Program-made: the position numbers and the translations under genes
Notes under the pieces: generated by a model
Seen by the model: only the letters and a program-made list of their open reading frames with translations
Databases searched by the model: none
Told to the model about the DNA's origin: nothing
Shown here: positions 24,568-33,593 of the stretch, piece after piece
Layout: each line of letters begins with the position of its first letter
How positions within the stretch are numbered: position 1 is the first letter of the stretch
From: CAZPQM01 sp964588995
GTDB lineage: Bacteria; Pseudomonadota; Alphaproteobacteria; Rickettsiales; UBA8987
Direction: 5' to 3'
Length of the DNA stretch: 64,000 nucleotides
NCBI GenBank assembly: GCA_964588995.1
Contig: CAZPQM010000010.1
Location: forward strand, 1-64,000

Positions 24568-26016
24568 ATGACACCGGAAATTTTACTAATGATGATGTTA
24601 TTTGCACTTGTAGGCGGGTTGCTATCCGGTTTCCCCGTCGCGTTTGTGCTACCAGGCATTGCCCTCCTGTTCGCATTTCTGGGCGCGAGCCTTGGCGCGT
24701 TTGATCTAACCTACATCCACGCCTGGCCGGAGCGTATTTTCGGAATTATGATGAATGAGCTTTTGCTTGCCGTTCCGCTGTTTATTTTTATGGGCGTCTG
24801 CCTCGAAAAAGCACGGATTGCCGAAGAATTACTGGAGACAATGGCGAAGCTCTTTAAAGGCCTGCATGGCGGCATGGCGCTTTCGGTTGTCGTAGTCGGG
24901 GCGCTGCTCGGTGCTTCCACGGGTATTGTCGGTGCGACCGTGGTGACGATGGGGCTGATATCTTTGCCTGCGATGCTGCACAATAAATACGGCCATTCGA
25001 TCGCCTGTGGCACGATCTGCGCCGCCGGTACGCTCGGCCAGATCATCCCGCCCTCCATTGTGCTCATCCTGCTCGGCGATCAGCTCTCCAGCGCCTATCA
25101 GAACGCGCAGATGCAGATCGGTAATTTTGCCCCCGAGCCGCTTTCAGTGGCGGATTTGTTTGTCGGCGCGCTTTTGCCGGGGCTGATGCTCGTACTCAGC
25201 TATATGGCGTGGATTGTGATATACGGATACTGGCGGCCAAATGCGATTCCGCGCCGCGATAGCATTCAGGGTGCAGTCAGCTTCCGACAAACGCTCCGTA
25301 TTCTTTTACCCCCGCTCTTACTGATTATTATCGTGCTCGGCAGTATTCTGGCAGGTATTGCAACTGCCACCGAGGCCGCTTCCATCGGCGCGGTCGGCGC
25401 GATGATACTGGCTGCCTTCCACCGCCGGCTAAACCGTACGACGCTGCACGATATCTGCGTGGAAACGGCTACGGTTACCTGTATGATTTTCGCGATTCTC
25501 ATCGGTGCGGCGCTGTTTACTCTGGTGTTCCGGGGCTATGGGGGCGATGAGATGATCCATGCCCTGCTGGCCGATTTACCGGGTGGGCTGTTTACGGCGA
25601 TGCTCGTCGTCATGCTCGCCATGTTTCTGCTCGGCTTTTTTCTCGATTTTATCGAGATCATTTTTGTGGTGGTGCCGATTGTCGCCCCGGCCCTGTTCTT
25701 GCTCGGGGCGAACCCGATCTGGCTGGGCGTAATGATTGCCATCAACCTGCAAACCTCGTTCCTCACACCGCCTTTCGGCTTCTCACTGTTTTACTTGCGC
25801 GGAGTAGCGCCTAAACGGGTGAAGACCACAGCCATTTATCACGGTGCCATTCCTTTCGTTATCATTCAGCTCCTGATGCTCCTGTTGATAGCGGCGGCTC
25901 CCCAGATAACGACCTGGCTGCCCGGTGCACTGTATGAAACGGACTTTTCGGGCGAAACGGGCGTTCTGCCACCAAGCTTGCCGGAGGTAGAAGTCGAACA
26001 AATGATTGACTTTTAG
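24568..26016 (+). CDS. TRAP transporter large permease (DctM-type)
   Basis: 482 residues with about 12-13 membrane helices. Typical DctM segments: LLSGFPVAFVLPGIALL near the start, MNELLLAVPLFIFMGVCLEK, GALLGASTGIVGATVVTMG, GTLGQIIPPSIVLILLGD and the C-terminal TSFLTPPFGFSLFYLRG. TRAP systems import organic acids with sodium, using this subunit with a small permease (DctQ) and a binding protein (DctP). Neither partner is next to it; upstream is a hypothetical and downstream a regulatory-like protein. It could partner with genes elsewhere. Ribosome binding site is AAAGGAAAC about 10 bases upstream. Confidence 0.9.
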   Translation: MTPEILLMMMLFALVGGLLSGFPVAFVLPGIALLFAFLGASLGAFDLTYIHAWPERIFGIMMNELLLAVPLFIFMGVCLEKARIAEELLETMAKLFKGLHGGMALSVVVVGALLGASTGIVGATVVTMGLISLPAMLHNKYGHSIACGTICAAGTLGQIIPPSIVLILLGDQLSSAYQNAQMQIGNFAPEPLSVADLFVGALLPGLMLVLSYMAWIVIYGYWRPNAIPRRDSIQGAVSFRQTLRILLPPLLLIIIVLGSILAGIATATEAASIGAVGAMILAAFHRRLNRTTLHDICVETATVTCMIFAILIGAALFTLVFRGYGGDEMIHALLADLPGGLFTAMLVVMLAMFLLGFFLDFIEIIFVVVPIVAPALFLLGANPIWLGVMIAINLQTSFLTPPFGFSLFYLRGVAPKRVKTTAIYHGAIPFVIIQLLMLLLIAAAPQITTWLPGALYETDFSGETGVLPPSLPEVEVEQMIDF

Positions 26017-26272
26017 GTTTTTTCTTTAACCAACAGTTTGTTCTGTCTCATTTAGGGACAATCCTGTTAACGCAGTTCGGTTAAAATGTTGGTCATGCTT
26101 TAATGAAATATGCGTAAAATACGTAATTTCAAATAGCTTTGGTTTCAGTCACTTAATAAGATAGCAACAGATCACCGAAAAATTAGGTAAAATTTTAGTT
26201 AATTTGCAATTGTATTTTCTTTGACCACACGTCTCTTTTTACATAATATTTAAGTAGGGAGAGAGAAAGAAA

Positions 26273-26695
26273 ATGATGCAGAGTGGGGATAAAGAAGGAA
26301 GCAATGTCGTTGCGCTGCAAGCGGACGATTTCGTCAGTTGCAACAGATTTGGAATGCGGCTGATAGCGGCGGGGCTTATTACACCGCAACAGCGTGACGA
26401 GATTGTTTCTAAACAGAACGAATACCGAGAAAAAGGCGTGATCGTACGTTTTGGCGAAGTCGCGCTTCTGGAAGGTTATTGTACGCGCGATCAATTGGAA
26501 AACTTACCCGGATATATTGGAAATGCCTTAGTACAGCTTGGCGTGATTACGCGCGCTGATAAGGAGCAAATACTACGCTGGCAATATGATTTACGCGCCA
26601 AAGGCACTGACCTGCGCTTCGGGGATATTGCAGTGAATGAAGGCTATTGCACACGCGACGATGTCGAAATGGCGGCTGAAGCTGTATCCAGCTGA
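26273..26695 (+). CDS. Protein made of two GspE/MshE N-terminal-like repeats
   Basis: 140 residues composed of two homologous units of about 52 residues: NRFGMRLIAAGLITPQQRDE ... VRFGEVALLEGYCTRDQLEN, and YIGNALVQLGVITRADKEQI ... LRFGDIAVNEGYCTRDDVEM. Each has the L...G.IT..Q...ILR..Q.....FG.....GY.T...L pattern of the type II secretion ATPase N-terminal (MshEN-like) domain, some of which bind cyclic di-GMP. There is no ATPase. Upstream AGGGAGAGAGAAAGAAA is a strong ribosome binding site and the flank is AT-rich. Its stop directly abuts the convergent odhB stop. Ligand binding is only inferred. Confidence 0.68.
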   Translation: MMQSGDKEGSNVVALQADDFVSCNRFGMRLIAAGLITPQQRDEIVSKQNEYREKGVIVRFGEVALLEGYCTRDQLENLPGYIGNALVQLGVITRADKEQILRWQYDLRAKGTDLRFGDIAVNEGYCTRDDVEMAAEAVSS

Positions 26696-27892
26696 TTACA
26701 CATCCAGCAACAAGCGCGTCGGATCTTCCATTGCCTCTTTAATCCGAACAAGGAACGTCACGGCCTCACGACCATCCACAATGCGGTGATCGTAAGACAA
26801 CGCAATATACATCATGCTGCGGGCCTGAATCGAACCGTCCGGCATGACCATCGGGCGCTTGACGATATTATGCAGCCCGAGAATCCCCGATTGCGGCGGA
26901 TTGATAATCGGCGTGGAGAGCATAGAACCATAAATCCCGCCATTGGTGATGGAGAACGTGCCACCCTGCATTTCTGAAACCGACAGTTTACCCGCGCGTG
27001 CTTTCTTCGCCATATTGATAATTTCATTTTCAATGTCGGCAAAGCTCATCTGGTCCGCATTGCGGATAACCGGGACAACCAGCCCCTGCTCCGTACCGAC
27101 CGCAATGCCAATATCGTAGTAATTTTTATAGATAATCTCATCACCGGAAATTTCTGCGTTGATGCCGGGCAGTTCTTTAAGAGCGCGAATCGCCGCCTTG
27201 GTGAACAGGCTCATAAAGCCGAGCTTGACGCCATGACGATCTACGAAATTATCCTGATATTGCTTCCGCAGCGCCATGATATCCGTCATATCGACTTCAT
27301 TAAACGTCGTCAGAATCGCGGCGGTATTCTGGGATTCTTTCAACCGGCGCGCAATCGCCTGACGGAGACGGGTCATTTTTACCCGCTCTTCGCGTGGCCC
27401 GGCCTGTGGTGCTTCCACTCCACCAAAGCCGACATTGAGCGCATGAAGCACATCACCTTTGGTGACCCGGCCATCTTTACCGCTGCCTTCAATCTGGTTT
27501 TCGGAGATATTATTCTCTGCCATCAGCTTGCGCGCAGCCGGACCGGCGTTCGAATCTACATTAGCCGCCTCTTTGCTTTCCTGCGGTTTCGGCTCGGTGC
27601 TGGTCGCCTCGGCTGCTTTTTCCTTCGGCGCTTCGCCGCTTTCCTTACCGCTAGCCCCAGCCTCCATGACCGCCAGCAGCTGATCAACCTCGACCGTATC
27701 ACCCTCTTCGGCTTTCACCTCTGTCAGCGCGCCATCGTCTGGCGCATTCACTTCCAGCGTTACCTTGTCGGTTTCCAGCTCAACAATCAGCTCGTCTTTC
27801 TTAACGGCGTCACCGGCCTGCTTATACCATTTTGCAACCGTCGCTTCTGATACGGATTCACCGAGCGTGGGAACGAGAATATCGATAGCCAT
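26696..27892 (-). CDS. odhB: Dihydrolipoyllysine succinyltransferase (2-oxoglutarate dehydrogenase E2)
   Basis: 398 residues. Lipoyl domain 1-77 with the lipoylated Lys in VELETDKVTLEV; Ala/Glu/Lys linker; a peripheral subunit-binding domain around 115-150 (NAGPAARKLMAENNISENQI and GRVTKGDVLHAL); then the catalytic core ending with SYDHRIVDGREAVTFLVRI with the active-site His. TCA-cycle E2 transfers succinyl groups to CoA. The E1 gene (sucA) that normally precedes it is not here; upstream is the RDD protein gene on the same strand. Confidence 0.95.
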   Translation of the reverse strand: MAIDILVPTLGESVSEATVAKWYKQAGDAVKKDELIVELETDKVTLEVNAPDDGALTEVKAEEGDTVEVDQLLAVMEAGASGKESGEAPKEKAAEATSTEPKPQESKEAANVDSNAGPAARKLMAENNISENQIEGSGKDGRVTKGDVLHALNVGFGGVEAPQAGPREERVKMTRLRQAIARRLKESQNTAAILTTFNEVDMTDIMALRKQYQDNFVDRHGVKLGFMSLFTKAAIRALKELPGINAEISGDEIIYKNYYDIGIAVGTEQGLVVPVIRNADQMSFADIENEIINMAKKARAGKLSVSEMQGGTFSITNGGIYGSMLSTPIINPPQSGILGLHNIVKRPMVMPDGSIQARSMMYIALSYDHRIVDGREAVTFLVRIKEAMEDPTRLLLDV

Positions 27893-27965
27893 CTAAATAC
27901 CTTATACCGAGATTGAAAAAGTCGAGTGCAGGTATGCACTTTAGCGAGGGATTAGTCAAGTCCCA

Positions 27966-30900
27966 TTACGGGGCCTGAATCGTAAAGGGAATACTGCGCT
28001 TAAAGAGGTCGCCCGCTACCAGCACCTGAATGGCGCGAATATCAAAATCCGGATCAAAGCCATAGGTCACAACACCATTGCTGGAACTGACGCTGTTGCG
28101 CTCAATGGTCTGCGAGCGTTCGTCATAGGCGACCACCCCGATGATGCGGTCCTGCATGTCGGGTGGTAAGGTGACGTTGACCGAACGCATCATACCCTGC
28201 TCTTCAAACGAAATGGTTACCCCATTATATGCCGTTGGAGTAAAACGGTCCTCCATGGAATTCACACGATACTGCAGCACATCAACATTGACCGGCAGCG
28301 TCAATCGCACATTACCTTCGACCAGCCCGATATTACCCAGCTCCACCGCATTGTTCAGCGCAATAGAACGGTCTCCGCCAACATCACCTCCAGGCAAGGG
28401 CTCAAGCTCCATTTCTGTAAATATACCGCTTTCAAAATCCGATTCGGCCGCATACACTTCATTACCGGCAACATCTTTCACGCTATTAATATCTACCGAA
28501 ACCGTACCGCCTTTACCGGACTCCACGTTCATCAACCCACTGAAGCGTCCAAGCAGCGGGAGTTGCACTTGGTCACCCGTTTCCCGGATCTGGCCCAGAC
28601 GGAGCGCGAACGGACCCGCATTAAACACATATGGCCCTTCGAAGACGACCAGCTCGCTTTGCAGGATCTTTTCGTATTGCTCCGCCGACACTTTATACGG
28701 GAGCGGCGGCACATCCATCGGTCGACCACTGCTTGTAAACAGGTCGTCCGGTAGATTGACCGGCGGTGCAGGTGGCAACGCCTGCGTCTCAGGCTGAGGA
28801 GCGACTATCGGCGGCGGCGCAATGGGCTCTGCAGGCACGGGAGATGGCGGCGCTATAGGCTCACCCGGCAGCGGCGGCACTCCGACATCTTCACCCGGAA
28901 GCGGGGGCGGCATATCACCGCCTAGTTGTGCCGGAGGCGCCGGCGGTGGTGGCTCTAACGATTGACCCGGAACCGGTGCGGGAGGCGGCGGTGGCACCGC
29001 CATGCCCTGATTTACGGGGGCCGGTGGCGGGGGCACATTGACAGGTTGATCAATCTGCTCAGGCGCATCCGGCGCCTGAATCGCAGGTGGCGGCGGAGCC
29101 ATCGGTGGAGCACCAATCGGGCGTTGTTTGCTGGCAGGCGGGGGAGCTACACTGCCCTGAATCGCATCACCGATCATACTGCTGATCACCGCATAGGCCG
29201 CATAGGATGCAATCAGGAACAATACGAACAGGATAATAAAGAATTTCCAGAATTTAGACTTTTTGTAACGATGCACTTCGGTCTTCGCGATAATATCGTG
29301 CAGGGCCTGTTTACGACGCGTAAAGAGCGCCATAAAATAGCCGAGGAGCAGTGGTATCGTCGAGACGATTTTCATCAGATTTCTAACAAAGGCGTTACCT
29401 TTACTGACTTTTTCACCACCAGAACGGACGACCTTAATCCCACAAATGCGCTTACCAAAGGTGGCCTGATATTTTCCGCCTTCAAGCAGCGTTGCATAGA
29501 TCAACCAGAGTGAAAGACCAAGCAAACCGGCAATGACTTCGCCTCCGTCCGGGCCGATCATCATAACTAAACCGACCGTTATAACGACCAGCAATAGATT
29601 GACAATCAACCCGTCGATAAGCGCTGCGCCAAACCGGCTCATAAAGCCTGCGAACTGTTGATTCGGATCATTTTTCGCAGCAATAAAGTCCGGCATATCC
29701 TCCTGGTGATCGTCTGCAGGGGAGGCTTTGGAAGCCGGTTTTCGCGACGGAGCGGAAGGCGGTTCAGGCGGTTGCTCGGATGCGATCCCTTCACCATGCC
29801 CGGCATCAATATTGCTGGTTGCGGCGCTGGCCGCCGCGAGCGGGTCAATACCCTGACCGATTTCTTCCGGCTGCACATCTTTTCCGGACTCAACGTCGGA
29901 CCAGGAGCTGGAAAGCCCTTCTCCTGCTGGCGCAGGTTCTGCAGGTTGGGGTGGTACGGCACCGGAAGGGTGTTGCGGATGTGGCGGCGGCCCGGCAGCC
30001 GGCGCAGGCTCTGAAGTTTGCGGTTGTGGCTGTAGCGGCGGAGGTGACGCCACGGTTTGTGACGGCGTTTCCGCGTTGGGCGCTTGCTGCATCGTATCGG
30101 TCACGGGCGGTACCTGCCCTTGCGCTCCGTGCTCAACATCGGACCAGGAGGATTTGCTTCCCGGCATGGCATTCATCGTATCTGTAACGCTGGACGGCTG
30201 ATTGACAGGCGCTTCCGGTTGCGGTTGCGGGCTGGGCATATCCGTGGAGGCGCTCGCAAACGGGCTGGCTTCTTCTTGTTGTGACTCCCCTGATTGTTCG
30301 GCTGCAGGAGGAACTGCTTCCGGTTCGGGGGGAGGCTCTGGTGTTGCCATTGGTTGCTCGCCACCGGCTGCCGTTTCAGAAAAAGGCGAGGCCATTTCAC
30401 CATATTCCGGTAGCTGCCCGGGTAATTCCTGAACGGATTGTGTTGGTTCAGCTGCAGGTGGGGCGGGCTGCTCGGGCACCGGTTCCGGCGGTACAATAGG
30501 GTTGATGGGCTCGGGTGGCGCATTTTCCTGCATCGGGGGCTGCTCAGGCTGCGCTGGCGGCAACTCCGGTTGAGGAGGCGGTTGTTGCGCTGCGGCAGGC
30601 TCTACCGATTCAACTGGCGCTGGCTCGGGCGGCTGCGGCATTTCCATTTGCGGCTCCGACGCCTCGTCACCGCCGGATTCAATCGTGCTCCAACTGCTCG
30701 TGGCCAATGCTTCGCTGGGAGAATCACTTTCTGGCTGCGGGGTGTGCACAGGCTCAACCTCGGGCATTGGCGCAAGTTCCTCAGCTGGCGGCTCTACCCT
30801 GTTTTCAGAGGGTTGTGCCGAAGACAGTTCAGCTGCAGCAGGCTGTTCATCCATAAAAGAAATTGGCTCCGGTTCGGCGGGTAACTCCGGCTGCGCGGGT

Positions 30901-31544
30901 GCATTCGCAACGGTTTCTGCCGACGGTTGCTCCGCAGGCGACGCTTCCGGTACAGGCGGCATTACCGGGTCGACCATAGGCTCCGGCGAGGGTGGTAACT
31001 CGGCATCACGCCCCGGAATCGGTGGCGTATTATCTGCTGAAGGTGCGGGTGGCTCGGGTTGCACATCCCCTTCAGGCCGCATATGTTCAGGTACCGGGTT
31101 TTCCGGCAGCGGAGGTTCAAAAGCCGGCGGTGGTGCAATTTCCGGTGCTTCTTGAGAGGCCGCTTCCGAGTCCTCTGGCGCTTCGGAACCGGTCTGGCCG
31201 GACATATCCAATGTCGTCACCGGCTGCTCACCGGTCATCACCTGCGGATCGTCGGGACGGCTTTGTGGCTGGGGCTGCTCCGGCGCGGCTTCCGTTTCCT
31301 GCGGCTGTGTTTCTGTTGCAGCTTGGGGCTCTTGCGGTAGTGTTTCCTGCGGTTCGGCAGCAGGCTGATTCGGATCGGGCGGGGTGTTTTCCGGTATAGG
31401 AGCAGCAGCATCACCCGGATCGCCCGGCATAGCGAACGGGTTGGCATAGGGGTCGTGCCCCTGATTATCCTCCGTAGGAGGTGGCTGATTTTCGGGTGTT
31501 TTTTCGTCCCCACTCATAGATTTATCTACCTGATTAACCTTCAA
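27966..31544 (-). CDS. 1192-residue proline-rich protein with central RDD membrane domain
   Basis: Residues 1 to about 630 are low-complexity Pro/Gln/Glu/Ala sequence without membrane helices. Within it a motif recurs three times: SSWSTIESG near 282, SSWSDVEHG near 461 and SSWSDVESG near 544. Residues about 635-765 form an RDD domain (GFMSRFGAALIDGLIVN, with the R..D pattern, and KYQATFGKRICGIKV), followed by a further helix near 770. A second proline-rich stretch (790-940) leads to an ordered C-terminal domain (about 950-1192) rich in beta strands and likely extracytoplasmic. RDD proteins are poorly characterised; some are ion exchangers. The tripeptide-like repeats could be docking sites. 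No close family recognised for the whole chain. Confidence 0.75.
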   Translation of the reverse strand: MKVNQVDKSMSGDEKTPENQPPPTEDNQGHDPYANPFAMPGDPGDAAAPIPENTPPDPNQPAAEPQETLPQEPQAATETQPQETEAAPEQPQPQSRPDDPQVMTGEQPVTTLDMSGQTGSEAPEDSEAASQEAPEIAPPPAFEPPLPENPVPEHMRPEGDVQPEPPAPSADNTPPIPGRDAELPPSPEPMVDPVMPPVPEASPAEQPSAETVANAPAQPELPAEPEPISFMDEQPAAAELSSAQPSENRVEPPAEELAPMPEVEPVHTPQPESDSPSEALATSSWSTIESGGDEASEPQMEMPQPPEPAPVESVEPAAAQQPPPQPELPPAQPEQPPMQENAPPEPINPIVPPEPVPEQPAPPAAEPTQSVQELPGQLPEYGEMASPFSETAAGGEQPMATPEPPPEPEAVPPAAEQSGESQQEEASPFASASTDMPSPQPQPEAPVNQPSSVTDTMNAMPGSKSSWSDVEHGAQGQVPPVTDTMQQAPNAETPSQTVASPPPLQPQPQTSEPAPAAGPPPHPQHPSGAVPPQPAEPAPAGEGLSSSWSDVESGKDVQPEEIGQGIDPLAAASAATSNIDAGHGEGIASEQPPEPPSAPSRKPASKASPADDHQEDMPDFIAAKNDPNQQFAGFMSRFGAALIDGLIVNLLLVVITVGLVMMIGPDGGEVIAGLLGLSLWLIYATLLEGGKYQATFGKRICGIKVVRSGGEKVSKGNAFVRNLMKIVSTIPLLLGYFMALFTRRKQALHDIIAKTEVHRYKKSKFWKFFIILFVLFLIASYAAYAVISSMIGDAIQGSVAPPPASKQRPIGAPPMAPPPPAIQAPDAPEQIDQPVNVPPPPAPVNQGMAVPPPPPAPVPGQSLEPPPPAPPAQLGGDMPPPLPGEDVGVPPLPGEPIAPPSPVPAEPIAPPPIVAPQPETQALPPAPPVNLPDDLFTSSGRPMDVPPLPYKVSAEQYEKILQSELVVFEGPYVFNAGPFALRLGQIRETGDQVQLPLLGRFSGLMNVESGKGGTVSVDINSVKDVAGNEVYAAESDFESGIFTEMELEPLPGGDVGGDRSIALNNAVELGNIGLVEGNVRLTLPVNVDVLQYRVNSMEDRFTPTAYNGVTISFEEQGMMRSVNVTLPPDMQDRIIGVVAYDERSQTIERNSVSSSNGVVTYGFDPDFDIRAIQVLVAGDLFKRSIPFTIQAP

Positions 31545-31637
31545 AACCTACTATAAAGGGTAGCATGTATGCCAAGGCTTTGGCAAGCGGTGGCGACAGA
31601 TACTCTCTTCTTTACCCGCAACGTTGCCGATAAGTAA

Positions 31638-33272
31638 CTACTTGATGAGCGCCGCTTTCAGCAACCGTTTAGTATAAGCTCGTTTCGGCTCCTTAAAGAG
31701 TTGTTCACGAGTGCCTGACTCGATAATTTTCCCGTCTTTCATAACCACGATATGATGCGCGATGGTTTTGATCACCCGCAGATCATGCGTGATGAACAGA
31801 TAGGCTATTCCGCGCTTTTTCTGAATGTTTTTCAACACTTTTAAAATGGCAGATTGTGTCGAGACATCCAACGCGGAAGTAGGTTCATCGAGCATGATAA
31901 TATCGGGTTTGAGAATCAGTGCGCGTGCCACACCGACGCGCTGACGCTGCCCACCGGAGAGCGCATGCGGGTAACGGTGGTAAAATTCCGGGTCCAGCTC
32001 CACCTCCTCTAACGCCGCTTCCGCCAATGTTTTCCGTGCCTGCTTATCCTTACCGATCTGATGCGCGAGCAACCCCTCTTCCAGAATCTGCCCGATGGTC
32101 AGGCGCGGATTCAGGCTCGCATAAGGGTCCTGAAACACCACCTGCATCGATTGGCGAAGCTCGCGCATATGCTCCTTGCCGTAGCCATGTATCGGCTTGC
32201 CGTTCAGCGTAATTTTCCCTTCGCTTTCTATCAGCCGCAAAAGCGCCATCGCCATGGTCGTCTTGCCGGAACCGCTTTCCCCCACCACACCAAGCGTCTC
32301 GCCCTTTTCAATCGCGACCGAAATGCTATCCACCGCGGTGAAGGAGGCTTTCACCTTGCCAAAAAACCCTTTTTTCGTCGGGAAGCGAACGGAGACCCTG
32401 TTCGCCTCGATCACTTTCTGCCCTTGATTGGCGGCATTTAGTTTCACCGGACGACCGCGCGGCGCGGCGCCAAGCAGCATTCTGGTATAATCATGCTGCG
32501 GTGCATTAAAGAGGGTCTTTGTTTCACCTTGCTCGACCAGATTGCCCTGATGCATGACAGCAACCTCGTGTGCCATGTGCTTTACGATGGTGAGATCATG
32601 CGTGATCAATAGCAGCGCCATATTATGCTGTTTTTGCAATTGCTTCAGCAGCTCGAGAATTTCCGCCTGTACCGTTACATCAAGCGCGGTGGTCGGTTCA
32701 TCAGCGATGAGGATATCCGGATCATTAGCAAGCGCCATGGCAATCATCACACGCTGCCGCTGACCGCCGGATAGCTGGTGCGGGAATGCATCAAGCCGGT
32801 CGCGTAAACTTTCCAGTCCGACTTTAGCAAGCAATGACTGTGCTTTTTCTAACGAGGCTTTATCCGATAGCGGCTGGTGCAATTGGATGGCCTCGATCAG
32901 CTGTTTCCCCAGTCGGTGAAGCGGGTTAAGGGAGGTCATTGGCTCCTGAAAAATCATGGCAATTTCACGACCACGAATCGCTCGCAGATTGCCCTCCTTC
33001 ATCTGCAGCAGATCCTGTTCCTTATAGATAACCTGTCCGCTCGGATGGCTCGCCGCCGGATAGGGGAGTAATTTGAGAACCGAGAGCGCCGAGACGGACT
33101 TACCGGAGCCGCTTTCACCGACAAGCGCGATCGTTCTCCCGGCTTTCACATCGAATGAAACCCGGTCTACCACGCGGTTTTCTTCCATCTCACCAGTCAG
33201 TCGATTACGGCCGCGAAACGCGACTGAGAGCTGCTTTACCTGCAGTAGAGATGGAGGAGAATCCTGTGCCAT
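31638..33272 (-). CDS. ABC transporter ATP-binding protein with two ATPase domains (YejF-like)
   Basis: 544 residues holding two complete ATPase domains. Each has a Walker A (GESGSGKS near 55 and GESGSGKT near 330), an ABC signature (LSGGQRQRV, twice) and a Walker B (ILIADEPT, IIMLDEPT). This doubled arrangement marks the peptide/nickel importer type, close to YejF, which energises uptake of microcin C-like peptides with YejA, YejB and YejE. No permease or binding-protein gene is adjacent in the window, so it is either orphan or functions with components elsewhere. Located upstream of tRNA-Lys on the opposite strand. Confidence 0.9.
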   Translation of the reverse strand: MAQDSPPSLLQVKQLSVAFRGRNRLTGEMEENRVVDRVSFDVKAGRTIALVGESGSGKSVSALSVLKLLPYPAASHPSGQVIYKEQDLLQMKEGNLRAIRGREIAMIFQEPMTSLNPLHRLGKQLIEAIQLHQPLSDKASLEKAQSLLAKVGLESLRDRLDAFPHQLSGGQRQRVMIAMALANDPDILIADEPTTALDVTVQAEILELLKQLQKQHNMALLLITHDLTIVKHMAHEVAVMHQGNLVEQGETKTLFNAPQHDYTRMLLGAAPRGRPVKLNAANQGQKVIEANRVSVRFPTKKGFFGKVKASFTAVDSISVAIEKGETLGVVGESGSGKTTMAMALLRLIESEGKITLNGKPIHGYGKEHMRELRQSMQVVFQDPYASLNPRLTIGQILEEGLLAHQIGKDKQARKTLAEAALEEVELDPEFYHRYPHALSGGQRQRVGVARALILKPDIIMLDEPTSALDVSTQSAILKVLKNIQKKRGIAYLFITHDLRVIKTIAHHIVVMKDGKIIESGTREQLFKEPKRAYTKRLLKAALIK

Positions 33273-33348
33273 GCGGCTACCTTATACGAAAAGCAGGCGC
33301 GCAAGGGAACGGAAAAACGGGTGTTTGAGAAAAAATCACGCGCGGCGC

Positions 33349-33377
33349 TTGCTTTTTTGCGTTTATGCCGTTATATA
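33349..33377 (+). promoter_or_regulatory. Possible promoter of tRNA-Lys
   Basis: TTGCTT at 33349-33354, 17-base spacer, TATATA at 33372-33377; transcription would begin about 20 bases before the tRNA. Confidence 0.4.
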
Positions 33378-33404
33378 CATGGCTCTTTTTTACACCATCG
33401 GCAT

Positions 33405-33480
33405 GATCCCGTAGCTCAGTTGGTAGAGCGTCTGACTTTTAATCAGAATGTCACAGGTTCGAATCCTGTCGGGATCACCA
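33405..33480 (+). tRNA. tRNA-Lys (anticodon TTT)
   Basis: 76 nt with CCA encoded. The acceptor stem GATCCCG pairs with CGGGATC; the D arm contains AGCTCAGTTGGTAGAGC; anticodon stem TCTGA/TCAGA holds loop CTTTTAA with anticodon TTT; T arm is CAGGTTCGAATCCTG. It reads lysine AAA/AAG codons. By chance or not, it lies 1.3 kb upstream of the class I lysyl-tRNA synthetase gene. Confidence 0.97.
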
Positions 33481-33593
33481 ATTTTTAATGTGAGATTTCA
33501 ACGCTTTTCTTTACCTACTGCGATTCACATGGGGGAATCAGGTCATTGCCCTTTTTAATGGTATATGTGCCTTTCTATGTTATGTAGCGTGCT

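Noticed and set aside
28141..28797. Plus-strand ORF opposite the RDD protein gene
   Set aside because: Ser/Pro-rich shadow of the Pro/Glu-rich gene; no ribosome binding site.
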